Source: Salinicola tamaricis (GTDB taxonomy: Bacteria > Pseudomonadota > Gammaproteobacteria > Pseudomonadales > Halomonadaceae). Taken from it: a stretch of 64,000 nucleotides of DNA. The position numbers and the translations under genes are program-made. The stretch's first letter is position 1; each line of letters opens with the position of its first letter. The stretch covers positions 2,914,001-2,978,000 of the forward strand of contig NZ_CP023559.1 in NCBI RefSeq assembly GCF_003006155.1, in the 5' to 3' direction. Of the stretch, positions 35,034-45,900 are shown piece after piece. The notes below the pieces were generated by a model. It ran no database searches. It had not been told where the DNA came from and worked only from the letters and a program-made list of their open reading frames with translations.

Positions 35034-36219
35034 TCAGTAGAGCTTCGCCTTGAGTAGTGGCTTGAGCAGATAGTCCATCACGCTGCGTACACCGGTCTGG
35101 ATATCCACTTGGGCGATCATGCCGGGGATGATCGGCAGCGCCTCGCGGCCGTGATCGAGCGAGCCGCTGTCGGTGCGAATATAGACCTTGTAGTAGGACT
35201 CCTTGCCGCGCGGCGTCTCCTCCTCGATGGTGTCGGCACTGATCTGCTCCACGCTGCCGCGCAGGTCGCCGTAGATGGTGTAGTCGTAAGCGGTGATCTT
35301 GACGCTGGCGGGCATGCCGGGGGCGAGAAAGGCGACGTCGCTGGGCTGGATCTTGGCTTCGATCAGCAGCCGGTCCTCGAGCGGGATCACCTCCATGATC
35401 GTCTCTCCCGGCGGTACCACGCCGCCACGCGTGGTGTAATTGATGGCGTTGACCCGGCCATGCACCGGTGAGCGGATCTCGGTGCGCTCGAACTGATCGC
35501 GCTTCTGCACCAGCACCTGCTCGAGGGAGGCGAGTTCGCCTTTCTTGTCGGTCAGCTCGGTGTAGGCATCCTGCACGTAACTGTTCTGGATTTCGGCGCG
35601 CTTGCCGCGCAGCGAGGCGATATCCTGGCGCAGCTGTAGTGCCTCCATTTGACTCACCGCCTGACGCGCCACCAGCGGCTCGATCAGCTCGAGCCGGCGG
35701 TTGGCCATGCCGATCTCATGCTCGAGCGAGGCGGTGGCAGCACGCAGCTTGTCGCGCCGGGCGCGAAACAGCTCGCGCTCTGACTGGGCCAGCGAGCTGT
35801 CCGGGTCGATCTCGGTGGGGAACTCGATCGCCTCGCGTTCGAGCACCTCCGACTGCAGCCGCGCTACGGTCGCCTGCAGCGCGACCACCTGATTGCGGGT
35901 CTCGCGGTAGGCGCTTTCGAAGCGTGTGCCGTTGAGCTGCACCAGCACTGGCCCCGTCGACGATATCCCCCTCCTTGACCGGGATGCGCGCGATGATGCC
36001 GCCCTCCAGGCTCTGGATCGTCTGGATGCGGCTGACCGGTACCACCCGGCCCTCGCCATGGGTGACCACGGCGATCTCGGCCCAGGCCGCCCAGCCGATG
36101 AAGCTCGCCAGCGCCAGCAGCACGACCCACAGGGTGGGGCGCGCCAGCGGGTGGCGCAGGCTCTCGCTGGGGTCCCCCAGTTCGCGGCGCAGGCGTGCGT
36201 CCTCGTAGTGTGTCGACAT
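35034..36219 (-). CDS. type I secretion membrane fusion protein (HlyD family), one frameshift
   Basis: Periplasmic adaptor joining the inner-membrane ATPase to TolC. The N-terminus (MSTHYEDARLRRELGDPSES) is cytoplasmic, then one membrane helix (LWVVLLALASFIGWAAWAEI), a barrel-sandwich half with EGRVVPVSRIQTIQSLEGG, a long coiled coil (FRARRDKLRAATASLEHEIG) and the family C-terminal block (RGGVVPPGETIMEVIPLEDR). One extra G near 35955 shifts the frame between EGDIVDG and PVLVQLNG; correcting it gives 394 residues. Its start overlaps the ATPase stop by one base (TGATG), so the genes are coupled. Confidence 0.9.
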
Positions 36220-38359
36220 CAGCTGGCCTCCCGTTTACCCGCGACCTGGTTGCCCGACACCATTTGCTCGATGCTGCCCTGGTTGGCGAGCCGGCCGTCG
36301 CGCAGCACGATAGCCCGCTCGGTGAGCGCCAGCAGCGGCCGCTTGTGGGTCGAGACGACCAGCGTGCGTCCGCTCATCCAGCGCTGCAGAAACGCCACGG
36401 TGTGCTTCTCGCTGGCCTGGTCGAAGGCGGCGGTGGGCTCGTCGAGCAGCACGATACGCGGATCCTGCAGGATCAGTCGCGCCAGCCCGATCGCCTGGCG
36501 CTGGCCGCCGGAGACGCTGCCGCTGGAGGCGATCGGCAGCTCCAGCCCCAGCGGATGTGCGGTACGAAACGGCCCAGGCCGACCCCGTCGAGGGCCTGGA
36601 ACAGCTCGTCGTCGCTGTAGCCGCCGCCATCCAGGGTGAGGTTGTCGCGTAGGGTGCCGTAGTAGAACAGCGCGATATCCTGAGGCAGGTAGCCGATGGC
36701 ACGGCGCGGTCGGCGGTGTCGATCTGTGCCAGGTTGACGTCGTCCAGCACACCGGCCACCCTGCGGTTCGGCGAAGCCGGAGAGCAGCCGCAGCAGGGTC
36801 GACTTGCCGGCGCCGTTACCGCCGAGCAGCGCCACTCGGGCGCCCGCTTCCAGGCGTAGCTCCGGAATCTGCAGCGCCGGCGGGGCGTCTCCCCGTGGCG
36901 CACCACGATCTCCTCCAGACGGTAGTCGCCTGTGCAGGTTTGCGCACGCGCTGGCCGCTGCCACTCTCGGTGGGCGCCCGCATCATCTCGTCCAGTCCTT
37001 CTATCGCTGCTTTGACGTGCTGCCAGCGTGCCAGCAGGGCGCTGGTCTGGGCCATCGGTGCAATTGCCCGTGAGCCCAGGATCGAGCAGGCGATCAGCGC
37101 GCCGATGGTCATCTCGCCAGCGCTGATGCGATGACGCCGACGATGACGATGCCGACATAGCCGAGCTGCTGCAGCATCGAGGCGGCGTGGCCGAGCAGCT
37201 GGTGGGTGGCGCGCAGGCGGATCGAGGCGCTGGAGAGCTGCGCCGAGAGTGACTCCCACAGCGCCAGGTTGCGCCCTTCGGGCGGGGTCGCCTTGAGCGT
37301 TTCGAGCTGATCCAGTGACTCCAGCAGAACGCCGTTGCGCACCGCGCCCTCGCGCAGGTTCTCCCGCGCCAGACGCGCCGATGACGCTGCGCAGCAGCCC
37401 GGGAAGAATCATCCCGCGATGGCGGCCACGGGTACCCGGCTACGGGCCCACCGATCCAGGCGATCAGCAGTACGAAGACCAGCACGAAGGGCAGGTCACT
37501 GATCGCCCCGGCGGTGGCCGAGGTGAAGAACTCGCGCACCGATTCGAACTCGCGCACCTGGCTGGTGAAGGCACGGTGGAGGCGGGTTTGGCCGCCCAGC
37601 TTGAGCCGGGTCGCTGGGCGAACAGGCGCGAGGAGGGTGAGATCGAGACGCTTGCCGATCACCTCGAGCAGGTGGGCGCGTAGCCCCTTGAGCACGAAAC
37701 TCCAGCACCACCGCCAGAGCCACCCCGCTGGCGAGCACCCAGAGGGTGTCGAAGGCCGCGTTGGGCACCACGCGGTCGTAGACCTGCATCGCGAACAGGG
37801 CGGTCGAGATCGCCAGCAGATTAGCGGCCAGCGCGGCCATGCCCACTTCGGCGTAGGCTGGCCAGCAGGCGCGCAGCGGCCCCTTGAGCCAGTGCTCGGG
37901 GGTGGCCTTGGCGAAGCCCTCGGCGCGGTCGTCGTGGCGGTGGCGCGGGCGGGCGAAGACCGCCAGGCCGGCGTAGCGCGCCTCCAGCGTCTCGCGGCTG
38001 AGCGTCTGGATACCGCCGCCGGTCTCGGGGATGGCGACCTCGGCGCTGGCGTCGTCGAGGGTTTCCAGCAGCAGCGTGCTGCCGTCATCGAGCAGCAGCA
38101 GCGCCGGCAGCAGGGTGTCCGGAGACCGGCCAGCGGGCGCGACATCACCCGCGCGCTGACATCCGCGCGGCGTAGCGCGCGTGGGACCTGCCAGCGGCAG
38201 CTTGCCCTGGACCAGCGGCAGGCCATCGCCGAGCTGGCTGACGGAGGTCGGGCGCTCAAGGCGCGCGCAGAGCAGCACCAACCCGTCGCGCAGCGGGTCG
38301 CTGTCGGCGCTACTGTTGCTGTTGGTGCTGTTGGTGTCGTTGACGCTATCGGCGGTCAT
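36219..38359 (-). CDS. type I secretion ABC transporter ATPase (LapB/RtxB type), multiple frameshifts
   Basis: Inner-membrane exporter for the giant adhesin. The N-terminal ~150 residues form a degenerate peptidase-like domain, followed by transmembrane helices (MAALAANLLAISTALFAMQVYD; YVGIVIVGVIA) with the LapB-type block REFESVREFFTSATAGA. The nucleotide-binding domain has Walker A GGNGAGKSTLL, signature SGGQRQAIGLARLI and Walker B IVLLDEPTAAFDQ. At least seven frame changes interrupt it, for example an extra T near 37697. All domains are present in order over a length equal to about 713 codons, so the gene is probably intact in the organism. The start overlaps the tolC-like stop by four bases (ATGA). 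Confidence 0.85.
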
Positions 38360-39888
38360 GGCAGGCTCTCCCGGCGCATGGCGCCATCACTCCCGGCGGC
38401 TGCCGCGCTGGCGGTGGGTGGCAGCGGCAGGGCGTTGGCGATCAAGGGATGAATCAGGCCGAGCTGGGCGGCGGCGCGATACTCGATGCGCTTCTGCTGG
38501 CTCTCCACGTCGATCAACTGGCGGCGTGCGTTGAATGCCTCCTGGCGGATCGTCAGCAGGTCATTGATATCGCGCAGACCGACACCGAACTGATCCTGGT
38601 AGAGCGTGCCCACCGAGTCGGCTTCTCGCGCCTGCTCGACGAGCACTTGCTGGCGCTGGCGATAGACCTCGGCGTTCTCGATCAGGGTCAGGACTTCGCG
38701 CCGAATCTCGCGGCGGCTTTCTTCGATACGATAGGTGGCGGCCTCGAGACGCTGACGCGAGGCCTTGGGCCGCTCGAAACTGGCCAACCCTTGCAGGGTA
38801 TCCATGCGCAGGCGCAGGCCGATCACCGAATCGTTCTGCAGGTCGCCACCGATCTGGCGCCGCTGCAGTGAGCCTTCGAGATTGAGCTGCGGCTTGAGCG
38901 CGGCCAGGTCTTCATCGAGGGTCGCTCTGGCCTGCGCCGCCTTGGCCTGCGCCTGGCGGTAGGCGGGCGCCTGGGCGATCCAGTCGTCCAAGGTGCCGCT
39001 GGCCTCCAGCCGGCGGGTCAGCGTGGCCGGGTCCGGCGCGGTGAGGTCGTCGGCTGCCAGCCCCACCAGTACGCGAAACTGGCGCCGGGCGTCGGCCAGC
39101 TCGCCGGCGGCGGTGATCCGGTCATCACGCGCCTGGGCCAGGTCGAGCGCCACCCGGGCGCGCTCGCTGCGGTCGGTGTAGCCCTGCTGGCCGCGGGCCT
39201 GGGTCAGCTCGTCGAGTGCCGTGAGGCTGTCGATATAGCGCTGTGTCAGCGTCACCCGACGCTGGGCGGCGAGAATATCGAGATAGTTTTCGGCGATCTC
39301 GAGCGCGGCCTTCTCCTCGGCCACGCCGAGGGCCCGACGGGCCTCCCGGGCGGCGGCATCGGCATTTTCCACCTGGCTCTCGACACGCCCCCAGTCGTAG
39401 AGCATCTGACGGGCCGAGGCGTCGTAACCCCACTCGCGGAAGGGGAAGTCCTCGGGCCCGGCGGAGAGGCTCAGCTCGGGGTAGTAGCCCCAGCGGGCGA
39501 TATCGACCTCGGTACCCGCGCTCTCGAGATCGGCCACGGCGGCGCGTACCGATGGGTTGATCGCCAGGCCGCGGCGGATCGCCTCGGCCAGGGTCAACCC
39601 GGCGGGGGGCGATATCGGCTGTACGTCCGCCAGCGGGGGCGTCGGCGTCCCGGCCGCGACCGGTGACGCCGACCACGCCGGCGCCGGCAGGGTGATGCGC
39701 GGCGGCGTGGCCGAGTGCAGCGACGTGGCCTGCCACCAGCCGGCGTGGCTGGCCGCTGCCGCTGGCGGTGTCAGGCTCGCCAGCAGCAGCAGCGTGGAAA
39801 CGGAAGACAGTCCCCGGTGTCGGGGAGCTGCCACGAGGGCGCGTCTCGCGCATGGCGCCATGGCGCGGGGTCGTGCGTAGCTGCGCAT
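38356..39888 (-). CDS. TolC-family outer-membrane protein of the type I secretion system
   Basis: Outer-membrane channel (OEP family) completing the adhesin secretion apparatus. The 510 residues carry an N-terminal signal region (SVSTLLLLASLTPPAAAAS), a Pro-rich linker, and two OEP repeats rich in coiled coil: LTLAEAIRRGLAINPSVRAA starts the first, and LDDWIAQAPAYRQAQAKAAQ the second. DINDLLTIRQEAFNARRQLI is typical of LapE-like proteins. It is uninterrupted, unlike its neighbours. It lies 77 bases after the adhesin stop and overlaps the ATPase start. Confidence 0.93.
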   Translation of the reverse strand: MRSYARPRAMAPCARRALVAAPRHRGLSSVSTLLLLASLTPPAAAASHAGWWQATSLHSATPPRITLPAPAWSASPVAAGTPTPPLADVQPISPPAGLTLAEAIRRGLAINPSVRAAVADLESAGTEVDIARWGYYPELSLSAGPEDFPFREWGYDASARQMLYDWGRVESQVENADAAAREARRALGVAEEKAALEIAENYLDILAAQRRVTLTQRYIDSLTALDELTQARGQQGYTDRSERARVALDLAQARDDRITAAGELADARRQFRVLVGLAADDLTAPDPATLTRRLEASGTLDDWIAQAPAYRQAQAKAAQARATLDEDLAALKPQLNLEGSLQRRQIGGDLQNDSVIGLRLRMDTLQGLASFERPKASRQRLEAATYRIEESRREIRREVLTLIENAEVYRQRQQVLVEQAREADSVGTLYQDQFGVGLRDINDLLTIRQEAFNARRQLIDVESQQKRIEYRAAAQLGLIHPLIANALPLPPTASAAAAGSDGAMRRESLP

Positions 39889-39965
39889 GCATTCTCGATC
39901 TGTCAGATTCGACTCGCGGGGCGCCGGCTGGCGCCCCGATCCCTTGCGCTAGTCACGCGGCCGAT

Positions 39966-42900
39966 TCAGGTCTCCACGACGACGGTGTTGTGTTCCACCT
40001 GCAGCGTGGCGTCGCCAAAGGTGTACTGGTCATAGGCGGTTCCCTCCAGCGTTACGCTGCCGGTTAGCGTGGCGCCCTGAACGCTCAGGGTGTCTTGCTC
40101 GTCGCCGGTGATCTGCAGCACGTTGTCGTCGTCGGTCATGTCGAGCACGTTCTGAGCGCTGAGCGTGGCGCGACTGCTGCCATCGCCGCTGCCCAGATCG
40201 AGCCGCTCGATGTTGCCGATCGATCCGATGCCGCCCGCGATCATGTCGAGATCGATACCGCCATCCAGGACCAGGGTGTCGAAGCCGTCGCCGCCGTCGA
40301 CCGAGGCGAAGGCGTTGCCGCTGACCACGATGGTGTCGTCGCCGGTGCCGCCATCAAGGGTGTCGGCGCCGTTGCCGCCGATCAGGAGATCGTTGCCGGC
40401 GCCGCCGTTGAGCACGTTATTGCCGGAGCCGGCGTTCAGCAGATCATTGCCATCACCACCGTTGAGGGTGTCATTGCCGGCGTAGCCGTAGAGCCGCTGA
40501 CCGCTGTCAGCGGCGTTCAGCACGTCGTTGCCGCTGCCACCTTCGAGCAGGAAGTCGCTGCCATCCAGCCCCAGCAGGCGGTTGATCGCCTGGAGACTGA
40601 CCAGGTTACCGGCGGCATCTGCGGTGGTGGTGCCGGAGATATCCGTGGCGGCGACGGTGAAACTCCCCAGCGCGCTCAAGCCGGCGTCCAGATTCAGCCC
40701 GGCTAGATCGAGCGAGCCGGTGTCGAGCTGCAGTGTGGCGAGGAATTCGTTGATCTCCAGGTTGTCGAGCGTGCCGCCGTCGCGCGCAGTGATGGTGATG
40801 GTGGTATTGGGCACCAGCACCCCGGCGAGGGCGCCGGTCTCTACGTTCACCTGATAGCCGAAGGCCTGCGCCATCGCCGTCGAGTAGGTAAAGGCGACGC
40901 TGCCGAGGGAGAGCGCGGCGAGTGCCTGATAGGTGATCTCCACCTGTCGCAGGTCGTTATCGGGGTCCAGCGCGATGAACGACTGTTGATCGAGGTCGAT
41001 GATGCCGAGCGCCTCGACACCGAGCAGCCCCAGCAGGGAACCATCGTCGGCCTGCACGATGGGCGCGTTGGCGCTGGTACTGTCGGTGCTGTTGCGATCG
41101 ACGGTCACGGTGGTGGTGTCGGTGTCGCCGTCACCATCGACCACCGTCGCGTCGACCACGGTCTGGTCCGGCAACTGGGCGCTGGAATCGACGGTCTCGC
41201 GATTGACCAGCATATTGCCGTTGGCCAGCAGATTGTTGATGATCGCCGCCTGGTTGGCGCCGAACTCGCCTACCAGATCGCTACCTTCGATGCGAATCAC
41301 CTGATCCGCCTGTGCCTGCGCCGAGGCTTCGGTGATGCCGTCGGCGAACGCTCCCTCGGAATTCACGTAGAGCACGGTGGTGCCGCCGACCAGGGCGAAG
41401 AAGAGGTAGCTGGTGAGGTTGCCGGCGGTGGTGCCGCGGGCGCGGCCGCCCTCCAGCAGGCCGCGCAGATCGAGCCGATCACCGCCACCGCGCACGGGTT
41501 GCGCGCTGAAGTCGGTGATGGTGTCGGTGGCGGCGGCGCCGACGCTACCGGCATCTCCGGACTGCCACAGGAAGGTGTCGTTGCCCGCGCCGCCGGTCAG
41601 GGTGTCGTTGCCACGTCCGCCGATGATCACATCGTTACCCGCGCCGCCGATCAGGGTGTTGGCACCGGTACCGCCCAGCAGCCAGTCATTGCCCTCGCCA
41701 CCGGAGAGGCTGCCGCTGGCGCTGGCGACCACCAGCACGTCGTCTCCAGCGGTGGCGGTCGGGTCGATGATGCTGCCGGCCCCACCCCCACTACCGGTCA
41801 GTAGATCGACGTTGAGCCCGCTGGTGTCGGAGGTGGTACTGGTATTGCCGACGGCGTCGGTGGCGGAGAGCGACAGCGAGGAGCCGGTCAGCGAGAGGAT
41901 ATTGACCCCGGATTGCTCGAGCCGGACGGTCGAAAGCAGGGCGTTGAGCTGCTGGTTGCTGATGGTGCCGCCATTGAGCCCGGTCAGGGTGATCGAGGCG
42001 TTCATCGACGAAATGATCCGTATGCCGAGGACCGTTGTCTGCTGGATATTGCTGGTCAGCTGGACATCGACGCCCAACGCCTGGGCCAGGGTCTGCGAGT
42101 AGGTGAAGGCCAGGCCGGCATTGCCGACCGCTATGTTCAGACCCAGCAGGCTGCCGGTCGCGGTATTGATGGCGACCCGCGTGGTGTCGTTGTCCGGGTC
42201 CGATACCTGGAAGGCCTGGTTGCTGCTGTTGGAGACCAGTCCGCCGACCGCATCCACGCCGACCAGGCCTAGCAGATCGTCCGACGGATCGAGACTGACC
42301 TGTGGTGCGCTACCCAATGCCACGCTGCCGTACTGATACTCGCCGGTGGTCATGTCCACGATCAGCGTCTCGGCGTTGCCGATCTCGATGGTCAACTGGC
42401 CGCTGTCGGCATCGAAGCTCTGCTGCAGTGCGAAGGTATCGCTACCGCTGGTGGTGACACTGGCGCTGTCCGGGTCATAGGTCAGTGTGTAGCCGCCGAT
42501 ACCGAGGCTTTGCACATAGCCGCCATCGGCGCCGAAACTGGCCACCAGGGTACCGCTCGCCGAGGTGCTCTCAGTGCCCAGGCCGAAGACCTGATCCGCT
42601 GCCGCGGTCGGGGTGGCGTCCTCGACATCGAAGGTCAGCGTGCCGCTGCCGAGGTTACCGGCCAGGTCGGTGACCGCGATATCGAAGCCAAGGCTGAGCA
42701 CGTCCGCGCCTGCTGCGAGATGATCGAACGGACGCGATTGCGTGAAGGTGTAGCTGCCGTCGCTGGTGATCTCGAGCACCGCAACCTCGGCGCCGCCGGC
42801 ACTGCCGGTCAGTCGGTAGGTGCCATTGTTCTCAGTGAGACTCCAGCTCACGCTGACGCCAGCGCTGGTGATACCGCTAGGCGCGCTGATATCCAGCTCA

Positions 42901-45900
42901 CCCACGCCGCTGCCAGTGGCAAAATCGAGCGTGCCGGTGGTAGTGATGGCGGGGACGAAGAACAGCTCGGACTCCGAGGTCGCTATCGCGGTGTCTTCGA
43001 TGGTGGGTGCCGTGAGATCCACCTGCACTGGGCCCAGGTTGCCGACTGGGCTGGTGTTGCCCGCGACATCGGTCTGGCGTACCTGCACATCCCCATCGGC
43101 ATAGGTGCCTTCAGCCAGCTCGAAACGGGTGCCGGTGCCAGCGGTCCAGGTGGTGCCGCCGTCGGTCGAGTACTCCCAGGTGGCGTTGGTTTCCAGGCCG
43201 TCGACGGTCACGGTGGCGTCGTTGGTGATGCCGTCGGTGATATCCGCGCCGGTATCGTTGGCCAGTGAGATCGTCGGTGCGGTCGGTGTGCTGACGTCGA
43301 CGATTACTGGGTCTAGGTTGCCGACTGGGCTGGTGTTGCCCGCCACATCGGTCTGGCGCACCTGCACGTCACCATCGGCATAGGTCCCTTCACCAAGCTC
43401 AAAGCTGGTGCCGGTTCCGGTGGTCCAGGTGGTGCCGCCGTCGGTGGAGTACTCCCAGATAGCGTTGGCTTCCAGGCCATCGATAGTCACGGTGGCATCG
43501 TTGGTGATGCCATCGGTGATATCTGCGCCGGTGTCATTGGTCAGCGAGATCGTCGGTGCGGTCGGGGCACTGAGGTCCACGACTACCGTGCCCAGACTAT
43601 CGACAGGGCTGACGTTGCCCGTGACATCGGTCTGGCGCACCTGCACATCCCCATCGTCATAGGTCCCTTCACCCAGCTCGAAGCTGGTGCCGGTGCCCGT
43701 GGTCCAAGTGGTGCCGCCGTCAGTGGAGTATTCCCAAGTGGCATTGGCTTCGAGACCGTCAACACTCACGGTGGCGTCATTGGTGATGCCATCGGCGATA
43801 TCCGCGCCGGTGTCGTTGGCCAGCGAGATCGTCGGTGTAATAGGCTCGCTCAAGTCGACAGTAATTGGCCCCAAGGCATCGACCGGGCTGATATTGCCGG
43901 CGACGTCGGTCTGGCGGACCTGCACAGCACCGTCGGCGTAGGTCCCTTCACCCAACTCGAAGCTGGTGCCGGTTCCGGTAGTCCAACTAGTGCCACCGTC
44001 GGTCGAGTACTCCCAGGTGGCGTTGGCTTCCAGGCCGTCGACAGTCACGGTGGCATCGTTGGTAATGCCATCGGTGATATCCGCGCCAGTGTCATTGGCC
44101 AGCGAGATCGTCGGTGCGAGGGGCTCGCTCAAGTCGACGGTGATTGGCCCCAGGTTATCGACCAGGCTGACGTTGCCCGCGACATCGGTCTGGCGAACCT
44201 GCACATCGCCATCGGCGTAGGTCCCTTCAGCCAGCTCGAAGCTGGTACCAGTGCCAGTGGACCAGGTGGTGCCGCCGTCGGTGGAGTACTCCCAAGTGGC
44301 GTTGGGTTCCAGGCCGTCGACAGTCACGGTGGCATCGCTGGTAATGCCATCGGTGATATCTGCGCCAGTGTCATTGGCCAGCGAGATCGTCGGTGCGAGG
44401 GGCTCGCTCAAGTCGACGGTGATTGGCCCCAGGTTATCGACCAGGCTGACGTTGCCCGCGACATCGGTCTGGCGAACCTGCACATCGCCATCGGCGTAGG
44501 TCCCTTCAGCCAGCTCGAAGCTGGTACCAGTGCCAGTGGACCAGGTGGTGCCGCCGTCGGTGGAGTACTCCCAGGTAGCATTGGCTTCGAGGCCGTCGAC
44601 AGTCACGGTGGCATCATTGGTGATGCCGTCGGTGATATCCGCGCCGGTATCGTTGGCCAGTGAGATCGTTGGTGCAGTCGGGGCGCTGAGGTCTACGACT
44701 ACTGGGCCCAGGCTATCAACAGGGCTGATATTGCCCGCGATATCGGTCTGGCGAACCTGCACATCCCCATCGGCATAGGTGCCTTCAGCCAGCTCGAAGC
44801 TGGCACCGGTGCCCATGGTCCAGGTGGTGCCTCCGTCGGTGGAGTACTCCCAGGTGGCGTTGGCTTCCAGGTCATCGACATTGACCGAGGCATCGCTGGT
44901 GATGCCATCGGCGATATCCGCGCCGGTATCGTTGGCCAGAGAGATCGTCGGGGCGTCGGGAGCGCTGAGATCGACGCTCAGCGAGAATGGTGCGCTCTCC
45001 GCTGACGTGTTGCCCGCGGCGTCGGTCGCGGTGATCGTGAAGTCATAGCTGCCTTCGCCAAGCGCTGCCGGTGTGTAGCTCCAGTTGCCGGTGTCATCAG
45101 CGATTACCGTGTCTAGCTGAGTTCCGTCCAGGAAAATCGTGACTGTGCTGCTAGCTTCCGCGCTCCCTCTCAAGGTGGGCGTCGTGTCGGTGCTGTCGCC
45201 ATTGGCGAGATTTCCGACAGGGTCCACGTCGTCGACCGCGAAGTCGATCATGGGTGTAGGCGGTGGCGTCGTATCGTCGAGGTTGACATCCACATTTCGA
45301 GAGTCGGTACCGCCGGCATTGCCTGCCACGTCTGTCGCCGTGGCCTGTACCTGCGTTGCATCGGCGAGGGGAGTCGCTGGCTGGAATGACCAGTTACCGT
45401 TGGCATTGACAGTGACCTCTCCAATGAACGCATCATCGCCATCGCGCAACGTGATTGTGCTATTGGGCTCGGCAGAGCCGGTGATGATCTGCCCGTTGGT
45501 CGGATCGATGGTAGGCGCGGGAGGCGGTGTGAGATCGACGGTGACGGGGCCGAGATTACCCACGCTGCTATTGCCGGCGACATCGGTCTGACGCACCTGC
45601 ACATCACCGTCGGCGTAGGTCGCTTCACCCAGCTCGAAACTGGTGCCGGTACCACTGGACCAGGTGGTACCGCCGTCGGTGGAGTACTCCCAGGTAGCGT
45701 TGGGTTCCAGGCCGTCGACAGTCACGGTGGCATCATTGGTGATGCCATCGGTGATATCCGCGCCGGTATCGTTGGCCAGCGAGAGCGTCGGCGCGGTCGG
45801 TGCGCTCATGTCGATGGTGATCGGCCCCAGACTATCGGTCGCGCTGACATTGCCGGCGACATCGGTCTGACGTACCTGCACATCCCCATCGGCATAGGTG

